In this document: one piece after another, positions 21,852 through 34,065 of the stretch | How positions within the stretch are numbered: the first letter of the stretch is position 1 | How the letters are laid out: each line of letters begins with the position of its first letter | Source of the DNA: Carya illinoinensis | Lineage: Eukaryota > Streptophyta > Magnoliopsida > Fagales > Juglandaceae | DNA length: 64,000 nt | Direction: 5' to 3' | NCBI RefSeq assembly: GCF_018687715.1 | Contig: NC_056758.1 | Span: 3,410,001-3,474,000 of the forward strand | The notes under the pieces: model-generated | Database searches by the model: none | Seen by the model: the letters and a program-made list of their open reading frames with translations, nothing else | Told to the model about the DNA's origin: nothing | Program-made: the position numbers and the translations under genes

Positions 21852-22817
21852 TGACAACAATTATGTTGAAAGGCAATCAGGTTGAAAGACTATTTTCTGA
21901 CTGATCCTATTATCTATAGGATGAATATCAGGTTTTGCTTCTCAAATAAACTTAGGCATATCAATTCTGCTACATACAGTCATTTTTACAAATTTCTTAT
22001 ACCCTCTACTGATGTGACGGAACTCAACATTTATTTTATATATATTAAAAAAATGATGCAATCAATCACATTAACAGAATGCAAAATAAATATGCAAAAG
22101 TGACTGCACATGCATGCGCCTGTCTAATTTTACCCCTTCTTTTTCCCAACCCATGCATGCATGCCTTAATTTTGATGGCCGCGCTCGTGTTGAGTTACTC
22201 TCAAGTTCTACTTGAGCAAATTTTGTAAAGTTTCTTGTGATCACCAACGTACAAATGATTGATATAACGGATCATAAGCTAGGGTGAAAAATCCAGTTAA
22301 TTAGGTCATGCTCAACAAGATTGATCATTCTTTAGAATTAATTAATTATGTTCTAATTAACGTTGATGCTTTTCCAGAATTTTACTCAGAAATCCTACAC
22401 CACACACATATTATGAATATATATATATATATATGATTTAGGGCTACTGAGTAGAATTTTTCATAATAAATATTGTTGTAACTAGGCACGTAATAGAAAT
22501 ATTAATGCAATCAATATCTCTTAATTTGCCACTTTCAAATAATTTAGATTTTAAGAGTACTTATATATAGATAAATATTTATCAAATTTCGATGTTTAAT
22601 TGATCTATAGTACCTAACATGAAGCACATATCAATTAAGTTTTAGTAATCATACGTGTATAAAATGAAAAAAGCTTCTTCGAATATTCAAGTGATCGATC
22701 AAGAGTAAAATAAGAGCCATTTGTTTTATCTCCGCAATTAATGATCTTTTGGGCAAATGATTCTATGATCACTAGCTAGCCTTATACTTAATGGAAAATA
22801 CTATAGCCACAAATGAA
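21852..22817. other. AT-rich intergenic DNA
   Basis: Non-coding, with TA-runs (for example 22413-22434). No gene, RNA gene or clear element seen. Confidence 0.5.
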
Positions 22818-22950
22818 TTACACAAAAGTAAACCTATAAACTGATGTGGCTTGATGCGGTACGTTAGATTATAAAATTACTTTTATTATAAAGTAAATCT
22901 AATAGATTTCATGAAATCACATCAGTTTGTGGATTTATTTTGTATAATCC
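22818..22950. mobile_element. Dispersed palindromic MITE, family A (second copy)
   Basis: CACAAAAGTAAACCTATAAA with CTGATGTGG on the left, and CACATCAGTTTGTGGATTTA with TTTTGT on the right, form an imperfect palindrome. Related to 16048-16182 and 50781-50919. Confidence 0.55.
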
Positions 22951-23310
22951 GTTTGTGTCTGTTAGGCCTACACACCGAGCGATCCGAAAAGCATTTGGGA
23001 CCGACTCGACCCGACCTGTAGTTGAATGCGGTTCATGGTGGTATGATCTAATCCGTATAATTCGGATCGGGTTGAACCTGTTCATCTTGTCCTTGTTTGT
23101 TCTACCATACGTATGGAGGCAAAAAGATCAGACTCATCAGCGTGGTTCCGGAAAAGATGCAAACAGATAAAAAATCAGACACAAAGGAAGTAGAGGAAGA
23201 CACAAACATATCAAAAACCACCATACGTATTGAGCATCCACGATGCCCATTGCGTGAAAAGCCATTGGGAACGACCGGAAAGTTTCTGCAATACCCAGTT
23301 AGGGTTCGAG

Positions 23311-23400
23311 GAGATCCAGTGTGATGTCTGTGACAAGGAAGAGGCCTCGATGTTCTGCACTGCCGACAAGGCAGCTCTCTACGACGCCTGCGACCACTGA
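23311..23400 (+). pseudogene. B-box zinc finger (BBX20-23 type) gene fragment
   Basis: Thirty codons ending at TGA translate to EIQCDVCDKEEASMFCTADK followed by AALYDACDH. This is the first B-box of plant BBX light-signalling regulators, normally starting MKIQCDVC and having ALC where this copy has ALY. The initiator Met is lost, a zinc ligand Cys is replaced by Tyr, and a stop follows CDH, so it is a dead fragment of about half a B-box. Surrounding sequence (22960-23900) has CGGGT/GGGTT-rich flanks like those of the element at 36459-37279, suggesting a transposon-carried gene piece, but I found no terminal repeats. Confidence 0.75.
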
Positions 23401-23590
23401 CCACTACGACCACCATAGAATCCATTAAAAATGATGTCGGGATCGCATTTCTTCAGCTTCATGCCACCGCGAGATCACAAGACCCACCAGCACCATTTCG
23501 GTAAGCTCTTGAAGCTCAAATCGAGTAGATATTTTTGAATCCAGAGAAAATCGAGAGGGCAGTATGGGTGAGGTGACGAAATATTACGTT

Positions 23591-23594
<4 letters not shown>

Positions 23595-23653
<59 letters not shown>
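23595..23653. repeat. (GA)n microsatellite
   Basis: About 29 uninterrupted GA units just downstream of the B-box fragment. Confidence 0.95.
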
Positions 23654-23654
<1 letters not shown>

Positions 23655-23899
23655 CTGAAATCATTCAGATGCTCCAATAGCTGCTCTTGATGTCCAAGGT
23701 TGAGGCCGGAGTAGGAGATTATGGGCTGATTTCTAGAGATGCTAGGGTTTGAGGATGAGGGAGAAATGGGGACTGTTCCGACGGGTTAGTCGATTTCAAT
23801 GTGTAACAAACCCGTAAAGGGTTTGACCCACTGAACCCGACTTTAGTCGGTTGGGCCCATATTGGATCTGTCGGATTAATTCAGTCCGTTACATGCATT

Positions 23900-24161
23900 C
23901 AGCTCCTTGTGATATCATTTATTATTTATAGTTATACTGATTTTATAATCTAAATTCTCGACCTGCGTTAATGATTGTCTAATTTAGAAGGTAAATACAT
24001 CCAAAAAAAGTACTGCATGCTCACCGATACTTTGTTTAATATATATGTAGGACCATATACATATATAATTGTTTGGCATGATAATTCTATACACTTATAT
24101 ATAGTCACAAGAATTAAATATGAACAGCATCATTGGAAAAGGTTCAAAGGGTCTTAAAAAA

Positions 24162-24197
<36 letters not shown>

Positions 24198-27100
24198 ATA
24201 TATTTATCATTCACGCGGGAGTAATCAATTATAGACTGCAATTGGAGCTAGTACTACTTTAAATTGGTTGAATATATAAATTAATGTATAGAATTCGATC
24301 CTTAAATCCCAGCCATTAATTAGTTTCGAATTAATAAATAATTCAAAATATCTTTTTTTTTTTTTTTAGAAGTCATAAAGGATCTAAATTCAAAGCCGAC
24401 TAATAATTTGAAAATCTAAAATATTGTAGTATTTTATGATCATGAAATTCAGTCGTTCTTAGAAATCAAAAGGTAGTTTTACTACGAGAAATGATATACA
24501 CATAACATATTTCACAATAATTTACACGACACATGTTGTAAAATAAAGGTATTTTTATAAAATGATGTTAATTTTATAAAATAATTTACAAAAATACCCC
24601 TGATCATTTTAAACATTATTGTGTAAAATGTTGTAAAATGTGACGTGTGTTTATCATTTTCCTTTACTTATGACCTCTTGGTCGTCGAATGTGATTTCGT
24701 GGCAAAATGTTAATATATTTTTTTAAACGGAAGTTGTCTGTAACATCAGGTAAGTCTTTTTCACCAGCTTATATCTTGAAAAAAGAACTAGGAAATGGGC
24801 AAATTTGTTGTACGTAGTGTATAGATATACGGCCATTTTTTTATAATTTTTTAAAACTCCATTGTAAATGTGGGTAATTTTGTAAAATAGTTATAAAATC
24901 ATTATTATTTTACAAAAATAATCTCAATTTAAAACTGAGTTTTAAAAGAGTTGTAAAATGGTTGTTTCTCATTCTGTCATTTCCATCCTCATTTTTTCTA
25001 TTCTTTGTCCATCTAGATGTACGTACTTCTTTATGAGAGTATATATATATATATATAATATATCCGTTTCCGTTTACTTTGGCAGCTAAATTCTTTGAAG
25101 ACATTTCTTTACTTTGCCTTGTTATAAAAATACTAAATTTCCATTGTGATTAGGTACTGATGTTTAATAAAAAGATCAATGGAAAAGCTGTACGTTTTGC
25201 ACCCTCAAACTACATAGCTACTAGAAGTTTTACACTTTGCACCCCAAACTACCAAAGTAGCCGACACATTGCATCCTCAAACTATCAAAGACTAACGTTT
25301 TTCACTCTAATTGAATTATAGTTGTTGAGATGAAAGAAAAATAGGTCACATTATTAACTGTCAGCTTGGTCTTAATGAATGTTGCAAAATATCAGTTTTC
25401 AATATGACAGTCACGGCAGTTGCCGAAGTTGTCCATGGGGCTGACATATTGTTTTTTAAGACATACAGACAGACATACATATATATATATATATAAATTG
25501 AAACTTGCCTAGAGCTCGAAAGGTAGCTGAATGCAATGTACATTTGGGTTTAGACATATTGCATCATGTCTCTACTTCATCTTCTTTATTACAGAATGCT
25601 TCGTGATCCACAGTTTTTTCCCATGTACTTGGTCTGATTCGAGATAGGGTTTGGATCAGGCACTCTCACGTGTAGGATTTATAATGGTTACTCAGTTGTA
25701 TATGTTAATGTGGTAATTAGTGGTAACTGTATAACACAGTACTCTGCAGTCATCGTCATGTTAGTGTTCTTAATTAATTTTTCCTTTTTTCAAACTCTCC
25801 CTTCAAACTAATAAGATTTCTCAACATGGATCGAAACTGATCTCCTGTAGCATGCATCTTTGCTAGCTCTTGGTCTGTATCTCATTGGACAGTGCATATA
25901 TAAATATTTATTCTTCTAGCACTGCAGAAAGTACTGTTTCTATATATTGATGATTCAGGTTGATTTATTCCATAAGTTGATGGGGTCGCGGCTGGCTCAA
26001 GATCCGGTCCTGTTTTTAAGGTTCATCAATGCTTTCTGATGATTAAAATGACTGGTTTGGTTTGATTTTGGTGGGGTCAAATTAGAATATTAAACCTTTC
26101 ATTCTAAAAGCAAAATACATCAATTTGTACGTTATTTCGTTTGAATACTGTCAATCATGCATGCAAATTACTAACAAAATAACTGTGAGTTCCATTGATA
26201 TCAGGGTTAATGCGAGGTTAATTAATATCATGGTTGGTCACATGCATTCAGCAAACTACTACCAAAATAACTGCAAGTTTCAACTAATAAAAACCCTAAT
26301 ATATATATTATATGAAAAATAATGGACAATCGAACTGACTTTATTTTTTGCATGTAGATCATATACTTACAGTGCAGTATAAGTAGTGGTTGACGTACGT
26401 ATATATTATATGAATCGACCAAGGCATTCTAAGCAAATGATTATATATTGTTTATTACCATGCACTATCAAAGTTTAGTTAACCTAGCTAGGAATATATA
26501 TGTCCGCCCTATCTACACATAAATGGCCAAAAAATTGTTAATATATATATATATATATATATATGTGGCCCTTGCGCGCACTCTTTAATGGCCAAATGAC
26601 ATTGGCCTGCGCATCATACCCCATGCATGCATGCATGCAGCGCACCAGCATTATTTTAAATATATAACGCAGACCACTTTAGGAAATGGGAGCCCTTCAT
26701 AGGGCAGGTGGCAACCAAAAACTCTATTCAAGGAAAGTGGGATCGGTGTCTGGTTTTATTTTAAATCCCATTGTTTCCTACGTACACGTGTTGGCTTTAA
26801 ATTATCATCTGAGAACCATAACAAATGAAGAACGACTATGGTGGAGATCCCTGATTGACCGGCTTTCAGCTTATAATTCCCCTTGTACCGTAGAGCATTT
26901 TTGCTTAACTTACTCACCGGCCTCCTGCAAAAGTTGTGATCAAGGAAGAAGATATCTATTTATATATGCCTAATCAGTCTTTTGTCACAAGATTTCTGTA
27001 ATTTCAATGTCGAAATCATGCACGGTACTTCATTTTGCTAAGATATAAGCAGATAGAGCATTAGTACTATTCTTTAGCATTTTTATTAGACAAAAATATA

Positions 27101-27546
27101 TTTATAAGCTGACTGTCATGTCAGAACTTTTTACCAACCATATCTCAGCTCTCTCCATATAAGTTATGCCAACTAATTACTGGCTCTAGTTTAATGAAAG
27201 TGGACCATAATTCATCATTACTTACTGGCTCTAGGTTGTAAAGGTAGGCATATATTGTGAGCAGACCCCCCTTAAACTAACTACTTAGATTCAGAACTAC
27301 TAAATCTGGTCATTATTTTATCATCTCTATGAGTGGGAATACAGTGGTGGCTCTTAAAATCTCCAATAAAGCAGAGACACAGGCACCCATGCATCTTGTC
27401 TTTGATTCGATGATCATGCACTAAAAGAACTTCCACTTTGATGGGGTTTCCAAATTTATGGGTTTCCACAAATTGTACACAGATATCATTATATAATTTC
27501 AATGGTCCCAAGGTTTTACTAGTTAGAACCAAGTTTCGTGATTTGC
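23900..27546. other. AT-rich intergenic DNA
   Basis: TA-runs at about 24169-24195 and 26540-26564, a fold-back element at 24487-24660, and CATGCATG runs at about 26620-26640. A short open frame (26686-26973) has no recognisable domain. No gene is supported. The last 300 bp is probably the promoter of the gene at 27614. Confidence 0.5.
24487..24660. mobile_element. Fold-back MITE, family B
   Basis: The left end (AAATGATATACACATAACAT) and right end (ATGTGACGTGTGTTTATCAT plus TTTCC) are imperfect inverted copies, with ACAATAATTTACAC / GTGTAAAATGTTGT further in. A related, more decayed copy lies at about 50176-50320. Confidence 0.5.
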
Positions 27547-27556
27547 TATATATATA
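27547..27556 (+). promoter_or_regulatory. TATA box of the WAK-domain gene
   Basis: TATATATATA lies 58 bp before the ATG at 27614, so transcription would begin near 27575-27585. This position rules out translation starting further upstream and supports the chosen start codon. Confidence 0.6.
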
Positions 27557-27613
27557 GACACCTTGCTCTACGCATTTCTTGCTTCCATCTTGTCTCTTTC
27601 CCTATTCCTAACA

Positions 27614-28240
27614 ATGAACAATTCAGTGAGGATGGTTCTGATGTTTCTTGTTCTCATTCTAGTAACCAATGTCTCAGCTGCATACAATGCTTGCCCTAAA
27701 TGTGGAAGCGTTGAAGTTCCATACCCACTTAGCACTGATGATAACTGTGGAGACTCTAGGTATAGAGTCTACTGCAACAATGGCATTCTCGAGTTCTTGT
27801 CTGCAGGAGGTTTTTACTACAAGATCCTCAGCATCAACCCTAATGCATATAAACTCATTATAAGCCCACCCTCAATACAGGAAAACACATGTTATTCTTC
27901 TGATTTCACTTCAGAAGGCTTAAGACTTGACGAGAACTTGCCGTTCAACATCTCTACTCACAACACTGTGATGCTGCTGAACTGCACTGCAGCCCTGCTT
28001 AGGTCTCCTCTCAACTGTTCCTCAAACAGCTTTTGTAGGCAGTTTGAGGAGAAGGTGGGGACTGGGTGTATAAATACCCTTTGCTGCCATTTCTTGAAAG
28101 ATTCTTCCATGACCTCACATATGATTAGGGTCAGGGCTGGAGGGTGTACTGCTTATACCTCGGTGGTGGATTTGAAGCCTGGAACTTCTTTTGATTCTTG
28201 GAACTATGGCATTGAGCTGCAATGGATACCCGCCAACTGA
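27614..28240 (+). CDS. Secreted galacturonan-binding (GUB_WAK) domain protein
   Basis: Single-exon gene, 208 aa. Residues 1-22 (MVLMFLVLILVTNVSA core) are a signal peptide. The mature part begins AYNACPKCGSVEVPYPLSTD, the start of the wall-associated-kinase galacturonan-binding domain, with NCGDSRYRVYC and many later cysteines that would form disulfides in the apoplast. The domain fills the whole protein. There is no transmembrane helix and no kinase, so it is a stand-alone wall protein and not a receptor. It presumably binds pectin in the cell wall, an inference from the family. No in-frame ATG lies upstream within the transcript predicted from the TATA box. The frame is intact and codon use is gene-like. 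Related short proteins exist in other plants. Confidence 0.88.
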   Translation: MNNSVRMVLMFLVLILVTNVSAAYNACPKCGSVEVPYPLSTDDNCGDSRYRVYCNNGILEFLSAGGFYYKILSINPNAYKLIISPPSIQENTCYSSDFTSEGLRLDENLPFNISTHNTVMLLNCTAALLRSPLNCSSNSFCRQFEEKVGTGCINTLCCHFLKDSSMTSHMIRVRAGGCTAYTSVVDLKPGTSFDSWNYGIELQWIPAN

Positions 28241-29124
28241 TATGCAAGAGATCGACATAATGTTATGAACTATGAAGAGATCAGTGATAAATGGCTTTGT
28301 ATTATGGTAATTTTAATATTTGTTTCTTTTATGGTAGAAGTGGGCCAGTGTTCTATTGTTAGATTTTGTGCATCATGATTGGTCGCAAGCCACATCGACG
28401 CAGAAAATCTACTGTTGGAGAATTAAAAACCTAGTATGTATTTTGCTTTCTGCAGATGATCTATCTTGTGCCACATCCACGTGTGTTCTACATTGCTTAA
28501 TGTTTCCACTAGCTTTCTATGGCCTTCTTGTTTGGCTTGTATATGTTGGCAGTTCAGTGAAATATAAACTACTCCATCCATCAATTTTCATTTATTTTCA
28601 ATTATGAAATTATATTATCAATTAGATGTATGGAAAATCAGTCCAAGTGCTTCCCAATAATGCAGAGGTTTCAAATCCTATTCTATTTTGTTTTATTTAT
28701 TATCTGCTAAGAATGATTATAGGGTATTATGATTATAAAATATGAGGTAACTCTCTTTGTTCTTAAACTTTGGGTTACATAACAGGAGGTAGTCCTCTGT
28801 CCTTTCCCTGAACTCTTCTTTTTCAGGTCCCTTGTTCAGAGTATCAGACACCTCCCTAGTCTTTCACCGCCCTTTCATTTGAAAGATGCTCTATAACTTT
28901 TGCTCTTTAACATCTTCACAACATCAAATACTTTATAATATAAACTTTAAGCTCCATCAAGCTTCGTGAGTTTGCATTTAGAGAGGTGTTACATTTGCAA
29001 AAGCACAGGCTTATGAAAGTGCAATAATCAGCAGCACGTTAAGGTCATTAGATGAGAAGGGACAGTTTCCATAAAGATTGCTAGAGAAAATATGTAACAA
29101 GTTTTCCTTTAAATTGAGTTTGTG
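28241..29124. other. 3' flank and intergenic DNA
   Basis: 3' UTR of the WAK-domain gene, then non-coding sequence without recognised features. Confidence 0.5.
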
Positions 29125-30228
29125 CCAATGTTTTGAATACCATACCGCATTGACAGGAATTTATTGTACCAGAACAATACCTGACACGAGGGAGGTAGGT
29201 GTTTCGTACAGAGTCAAATACCGGCCATTTTGGTACGTTTTGATCAATATTAGCCGGTTTTCAATATTTTACCGAGTATGAAAATTTCGGTCCGAGATTG
29301 TTTTGAAAAGGGGAAATGGCAATTTTGTAATTAAGGTGAAAGACAAAGGTTTTTCTATAAAAGGAATGCTACTCATCATCTCACACCACACGCTTTCATA
29401 TTTAAATATTATTTTTATTATTTATTTTTGTTAAACTAATTGAGTTGTTTTATTTATCCTCCATATACCACATATTTGTAATAGGAAAAAAAATTAAAAT
29501 AAATAGTGAATGACGTGTAGGGGTGATAAATAGAATTTTTTTTTCCATAAAGTGAAACTCAAACTAAAGGACTTTTTCAGTTTTTCATTCATTCCTAACC
29601 TCAAAATCTCATACTCACAGTCGGTTTGCAATCACCCTCACCCAACTTCAATTTCAGAATTCAGATTTAAAAATTTAAATGTGTTTCTCAGTCAACTTTG
29701 TAGTCACACTCAGTCAACAAATTTAAAAATTAAAATGCGTTTATCATGTACATACATTTTTAAGATTCATGTTGTTGTTATTTTGAAACAAAATTTCATA
29801 ATTTATATATATATAATTTATTTATTTATATATAGACCATCGGTACTGATACTTAAATATTTTGTCGAGTGAAATGGTGTTCAAAAAAGTGTTTTTGGTA
29901 CCGTACCGTACTGGTCACCAGGCCGGTACAGGTAAGGTACCTGTTTCGTACCGGTTGAAATATCGGCTGTACCGGCCTGTATTTCGGCCTGTACAGGCCG
30001 GTATTTCGGCCTCCATGTTTTTTTTTTCATTTTTTTAAATTATAATCTTATTTTTTGACCCCCAATTTATATAAGACTATTTACAATTTATATATACATA
30101 TGTATTCATATATAATTTATTTATATATCAACTATCCCGAAACGGTACACGAAACGGTACCGGTACCGAAATATTTTATTCTAGTGCCTTAACCGATACG
30201 ACATCCGATACGGTATTCAAAACATTGG
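29125..30228. mobile_element. 1.1-kb element with terminal inverted repeats
   Basis: The left end CCAATGTTTTGAATACC (29125-29141) is the exact inverse of the right end (30212-30228). Inside the ends both sides are rich in GGTACCGG-type motifs, and the segment 29898-30010 holds repeated GGCCTGTA/CCGGCC palindromes. CAATG ends fit the hAT rule, but I could not find a matching 8-bp duplication. No coding capacity. A non-autonomous DNA transposon. Confidence 0.7.
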
Positions 30229-31182
30229 TTCAAAACCAAAATTCAAAACTTTGGTTTGTGGGGCGACCGAATCAATCTATTAAGTTGCTAGGTATCTGTT
30301 GAATGTTGAGATAGAGAGAATAATTTGGGATTTTGGGCCTTGTTTTAAACATCAGGGCCAGCAGTTATCACAGCACATCTAAATGCGGTATTAAAAGATT
30401 GTAGTGTATTTGACACGAAAGACGAAAGAGAGGTTTGAGCCAAGGCATCTATCCCCATCTGTGGCACGGATTCCCTAAAGGGAATCTTGGGTGCTTTAAA
30501 ATTTAGAGTAAATTTGTGAGAGAGAAGCTCACGAACGGAAAGTTGGGCAAAAAGTTGAATGGGAAGACAATGAATTCTAATGGTGTATGACCAAGTAGCC
30601 TGTTTTTCCTTCGTTCCTTTTCTTCTTCATTTGTTTATCTTGATATTCATAATGAGGGTCTCAGACTCTCAACAGCTTGCTAAATTGGAAAAATAAAAAT
30701 ATTCACATTGGAAACATAAGTACTGTATTTATATATAAAAACAAAAATCATAAAAGAATCTTGCAAAATAAACGTAGGGTAGGAAGTAGTCTGATAAAAT
30801 ATCGCTCAGAAAGCAAATCAAAAAGTATAAGCACATCCTCCATGACTTTAGAACTACAACAAAGAAAAAACTGCAGCAACATAACTTATCATTAGGCAAT
30901 CATCATTTACTTACAAATTCAAGCCGTTAGTATTTAGTAGCCAAACTACCACAAACATATCTAATAGATAGCATGTTTGTCCTCTGTCAGTCGATCCAAC
31001 AGCTGAGCACAAACAGAATTTAGACACTTTTTAACAACCTCCAGAAGACCTATTCTCTGTATCTCTCTACCTCATTTCTTACACACATCTATAGAAACAA
31101 TTTCCGAAGAGGAAAAACAAGCATGCTCAACACTGCCAGAGAAAAAAAAATATCAATATTTACTAATTTAATAGTGAAATTA
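30229..31182. other. Intergenic DNA and PP2C 3' UTR
   Basis: Nothing recognised. The last few hundred bases probably belong to the 3' UTR of the minus-strand phosphatase gene. Confidence 0.45.
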
Positions 31183-33556
31183 CTATGACATCACTGTGGG
31201 TTGACTTGGCCTTTTCCCTTCCATAGCATCTTTCTTCTTCCGACAGTTAGCGCAAAGGAAGGGACCTTCCCATGGTTTTGATGCTGGTGAGAATAAAGGC
31301 CCTGAATTTACTGATAAGCCATCAGATGGAGGTTGATCAACTTGGCAGACTGCACACCGGAAAAGCCCAGAGTTTGTGTTCAAAGGACAATCCTTACCCA
31401 GCCTGCATTTCCATTGAGAAGAGAAACTAAGGACCATACCCAAAGTTACAAAACCTGAGACCTCTTGCCACTTGTTTTTATAATAAACGGACACAACATC
31501 CAGTAAAAGATAAAGAGTAATCAATAGTACTGAACTAGCAGAAATAATGGATGAATGGATACGGAGGAAGCATTTCATTTTTGTAGGTTGGTCTGCTATA
31601 TTACTCTTTCCTTGACCCTGAATTGGAATATGAAGTCTATTAAGCCAATTGCTAAGTTAGCCATATGTTTTAGTCTGGGGAAAATTTGCATCTGAACATT
31701 GACTCAACAAGTTTCGGATTCTAAACAAAATTAATATTTGGAACAGCAGCAGCCAATAAGATGGCTCAACATCCTGCTCTATAAACTTTCATTAAATAAT
31801 GAATTATACAATTATAACGGTGGCATGAAAAGTTAAAAAAGGAACATTCTAAAATGTACCTTTCTGCGAGCATTGCAGAACCCTCTTCAAACAACTCCTC
31901 CACAACCCCAACAGCAGAAAGCTTATTTGTTAATTTGTTCATAGAATTCTGAGATTTCTTCCCGAATATTGAGTTGAGAACATTCTGTCTCTTCCTTGGG
32001 GTTGGTGGTAGAATGGGATGGTCACATGGGATAATATCAACAACAAGGCAGGTTGTATCATCCTTCAGGCCCCTTGACCTCAGAGCCTCCTAAACAATTG
32101 ATCAAGGAAGATTAAGTCACACAAAGTTCATTAAGTATAATCTTGAAGTTACCTATCAAAAAGTATAATCTTGAAGTTGAAAGAAGAATCACATTCCAGA
32201 CATCACCTTCACAACCAGCTTTGCGGCAATCTCTGCAGGTAAACCTCGACAAGACTTGGCAGCCATATCAGAAGATAAAGCATCCCAGATGCCATCAGAA
32301 GCAATTATAAGTCTTCCACCAGCAGTTGAAAGCTGAAAAACCAAGACAAAGGTTTTCAACTTCAGAATATCTTACCAAAATGTAAATAAAACCATCCCCA
32401 CTAAGAAATCAGTAACTCACCTTCACTTGCTTCACATGCGGTATTGGGACAATGAATTCTCCAACATCTGTATCACCAATCGACCGAGAAAGGCATAATC
32501 CACCAGGCCAGCAGCGAAGGGGGCCAACCTATGAATAACATACAGATACGGAACCAATAACATAGGGCTACAGTAGATAATGCCTAAAAGCTTCTTGCCA
32601 CTGTGGGCAGCATTCAGAAATAATAATCCATACCTCATTTCCTCCAAATACATTGAGCCTTCCTACTTCACCCCCACTAGCAGTGACACGCTCTCTCTCT
32701 TCTGCATTCTCTTCCAGCCTGTGATCAACAGTCAAGAGAGAAACCACACCCCCTTGGGTGTCCAATATGCATCGTGAATCCCCCACAGATGCAACAGTGA
32801 CAGTCCAACCATCAATCACAACAAATGTCACCGTTGTCCCAGAAGTTTCTCCTGTCATTAAGATCCAAATGTCAAACATAAGAACGCAAAACAGAAATGA
32901 TAAAAATGAAAAAAAGAAGAAGTAAATGTCATTAAAAAAATTGGTGCTTACCTTTCTGCTGAAATTCTATGTCAGTTTTCACAAAACCTGCAACTAGAGC
33001 CCGAGGAAGCACTTGAAGCCACTCTTCCCTACTGATTCCTTGAGGAATTGCGCTCAAAACATTCGCCAGTAAATTCTCCTTCGCAAAGATAGCGGCTGAT
33101 ATACCATTGTGCCCATCGAAAATCTGCCAAGTAAGAATTCCAGTGAGAACTATAACCATTAAGGAATTATATTAATGTTCCACTTGAACACAGAGAAGGA
33201 TGGAAAAGATTAGAAACAGAATTTGAATTAAATTGATATTTCCTGCAGTTGAGACAATTGAAACCAAGACCGCCATCCAAAAGAACCAGATTCAACTATT
33301 GCCAGGTCATGAGAGTGTTAATATATACATGGGAAGGAAATAATACCGCAAAGACAGAGAATGATGTCGACTGATTCCCAGGAACCCACTGGCAATCTGG
33401 CTTTATTAGGAAGTAATCCTCTCCTTTCTTTGCCAGAGCAGCCTGTCCATACTTCACAAAAGGTTTCTCAACCTTCTCATTCCTAAGCTCGCGACCAATC
33501 AGAGTTGCAAGGGGAACGAGAGGAGGCTTCATCCTCGACACTTCTACCTGACTCAT
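31183..33556 (-). CDS. Protein phosphatase 2C (plant PP2C 5/12-like)
   Basis: Mg/Mn-dependent Ser/Thr phosphatase of the PPM family. Coding exons in order of translation: 33556-33347, 33123-32952, 32851-32634, 32528-32421, 32332-32207, 32089-31860 and 31402-31183. They join in phase to 427 aa. Metal and catalytic motifs are all present: [22 protein letters not shown] (about residue 72), [59 protein letters not shown] and [13 protein letters not shown]-terminal extension of about 110 residues has the plant-specific [17 protein letters not shown] and a CAVCQ...[15 protein letters not shown] cysteine motif, as in Arabidopsis At1g47380/At1g09160-type phosphatases. A leader intron of about 0.8 kb (acceptor near 33600, donor near 34411) is likely, with a GA-rich leader exon (GA-run 34564-34583). 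The gene follows the kinesin gene on the same strand. Confidence 0.95.
32133..32178 (+). mobile_element. Micro-insertion: LINE tail stub with 18-bp duplication
   Basis: A perfect 18-bp direct repeat (32133-32150 and 32161-32178, beginning AAGTATAATC) flanks the 10-bp insert ACCTATCAAA. ACCTATC plus A matches the local LINE end. Located in a PP2C intron, antisense to the gene. Confidence 0.6.
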
Positions 33557-34028
33557 CTTAGTCTATGTTTCGGCATTTCCAAGACATGAATGCCAAACCC
33601 TGATCACCCGAAAAAAAGAAAAAGAAAAAATCATTTAAATTTTCCTCACAACTTTACCACTTTTATTATCAAAACAAATAAAATTACGCATATCCAACCC
33701 AATCATCTAAACTTCTGTGTAACTAAGTTAATGCCATATTTTACGTTATGCATCATATAAAACTTCAAGTGATCGGTGAATCAAAATTCTGTCACAATCT
33801 CTCTAATCCAAGCTGAAAATACAAGTTAATTGCCTGCCAATCTAAATTTCATATAATATAAATTCGGTAATCAGCAACACTTTCAAGCAAGCAGCAATCA
33901 AATAGCCCTCAAAATGTTCAAAAGAACAACTGAGGCTACCAAAGTTGATATTTCTAACTTGGATTTCAAAACGTCAACCTGTAAAACACAATCACTCCAA
34001 ATCAGACATTCCAACCCAACATCAAAAG

Positions 34029-34065
34029 AAAAGCCACACTGCCTTATCAAAAAAAAAAGCCACAC
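34029..34065 (+). mobile_element. Micro-insertion: LINE tail stub with 11-bp duplication
   Basis: The direct repeat AAAAGCCACAC (34029-34039 and 34055-34065) flanks a 15-bp insert TGCCTTATC plus A. It lies in the inferred leader intron of the PP2C gene. Confidence 0.55.

Noticed and set aside
27563..27613. Longer N-terminus for the GUB_WAK protein
   Set aside because: Begins with TTG and lies at or before the start site predicted from the TATA box. The ATG at 27614 gives a normal signal peptide.
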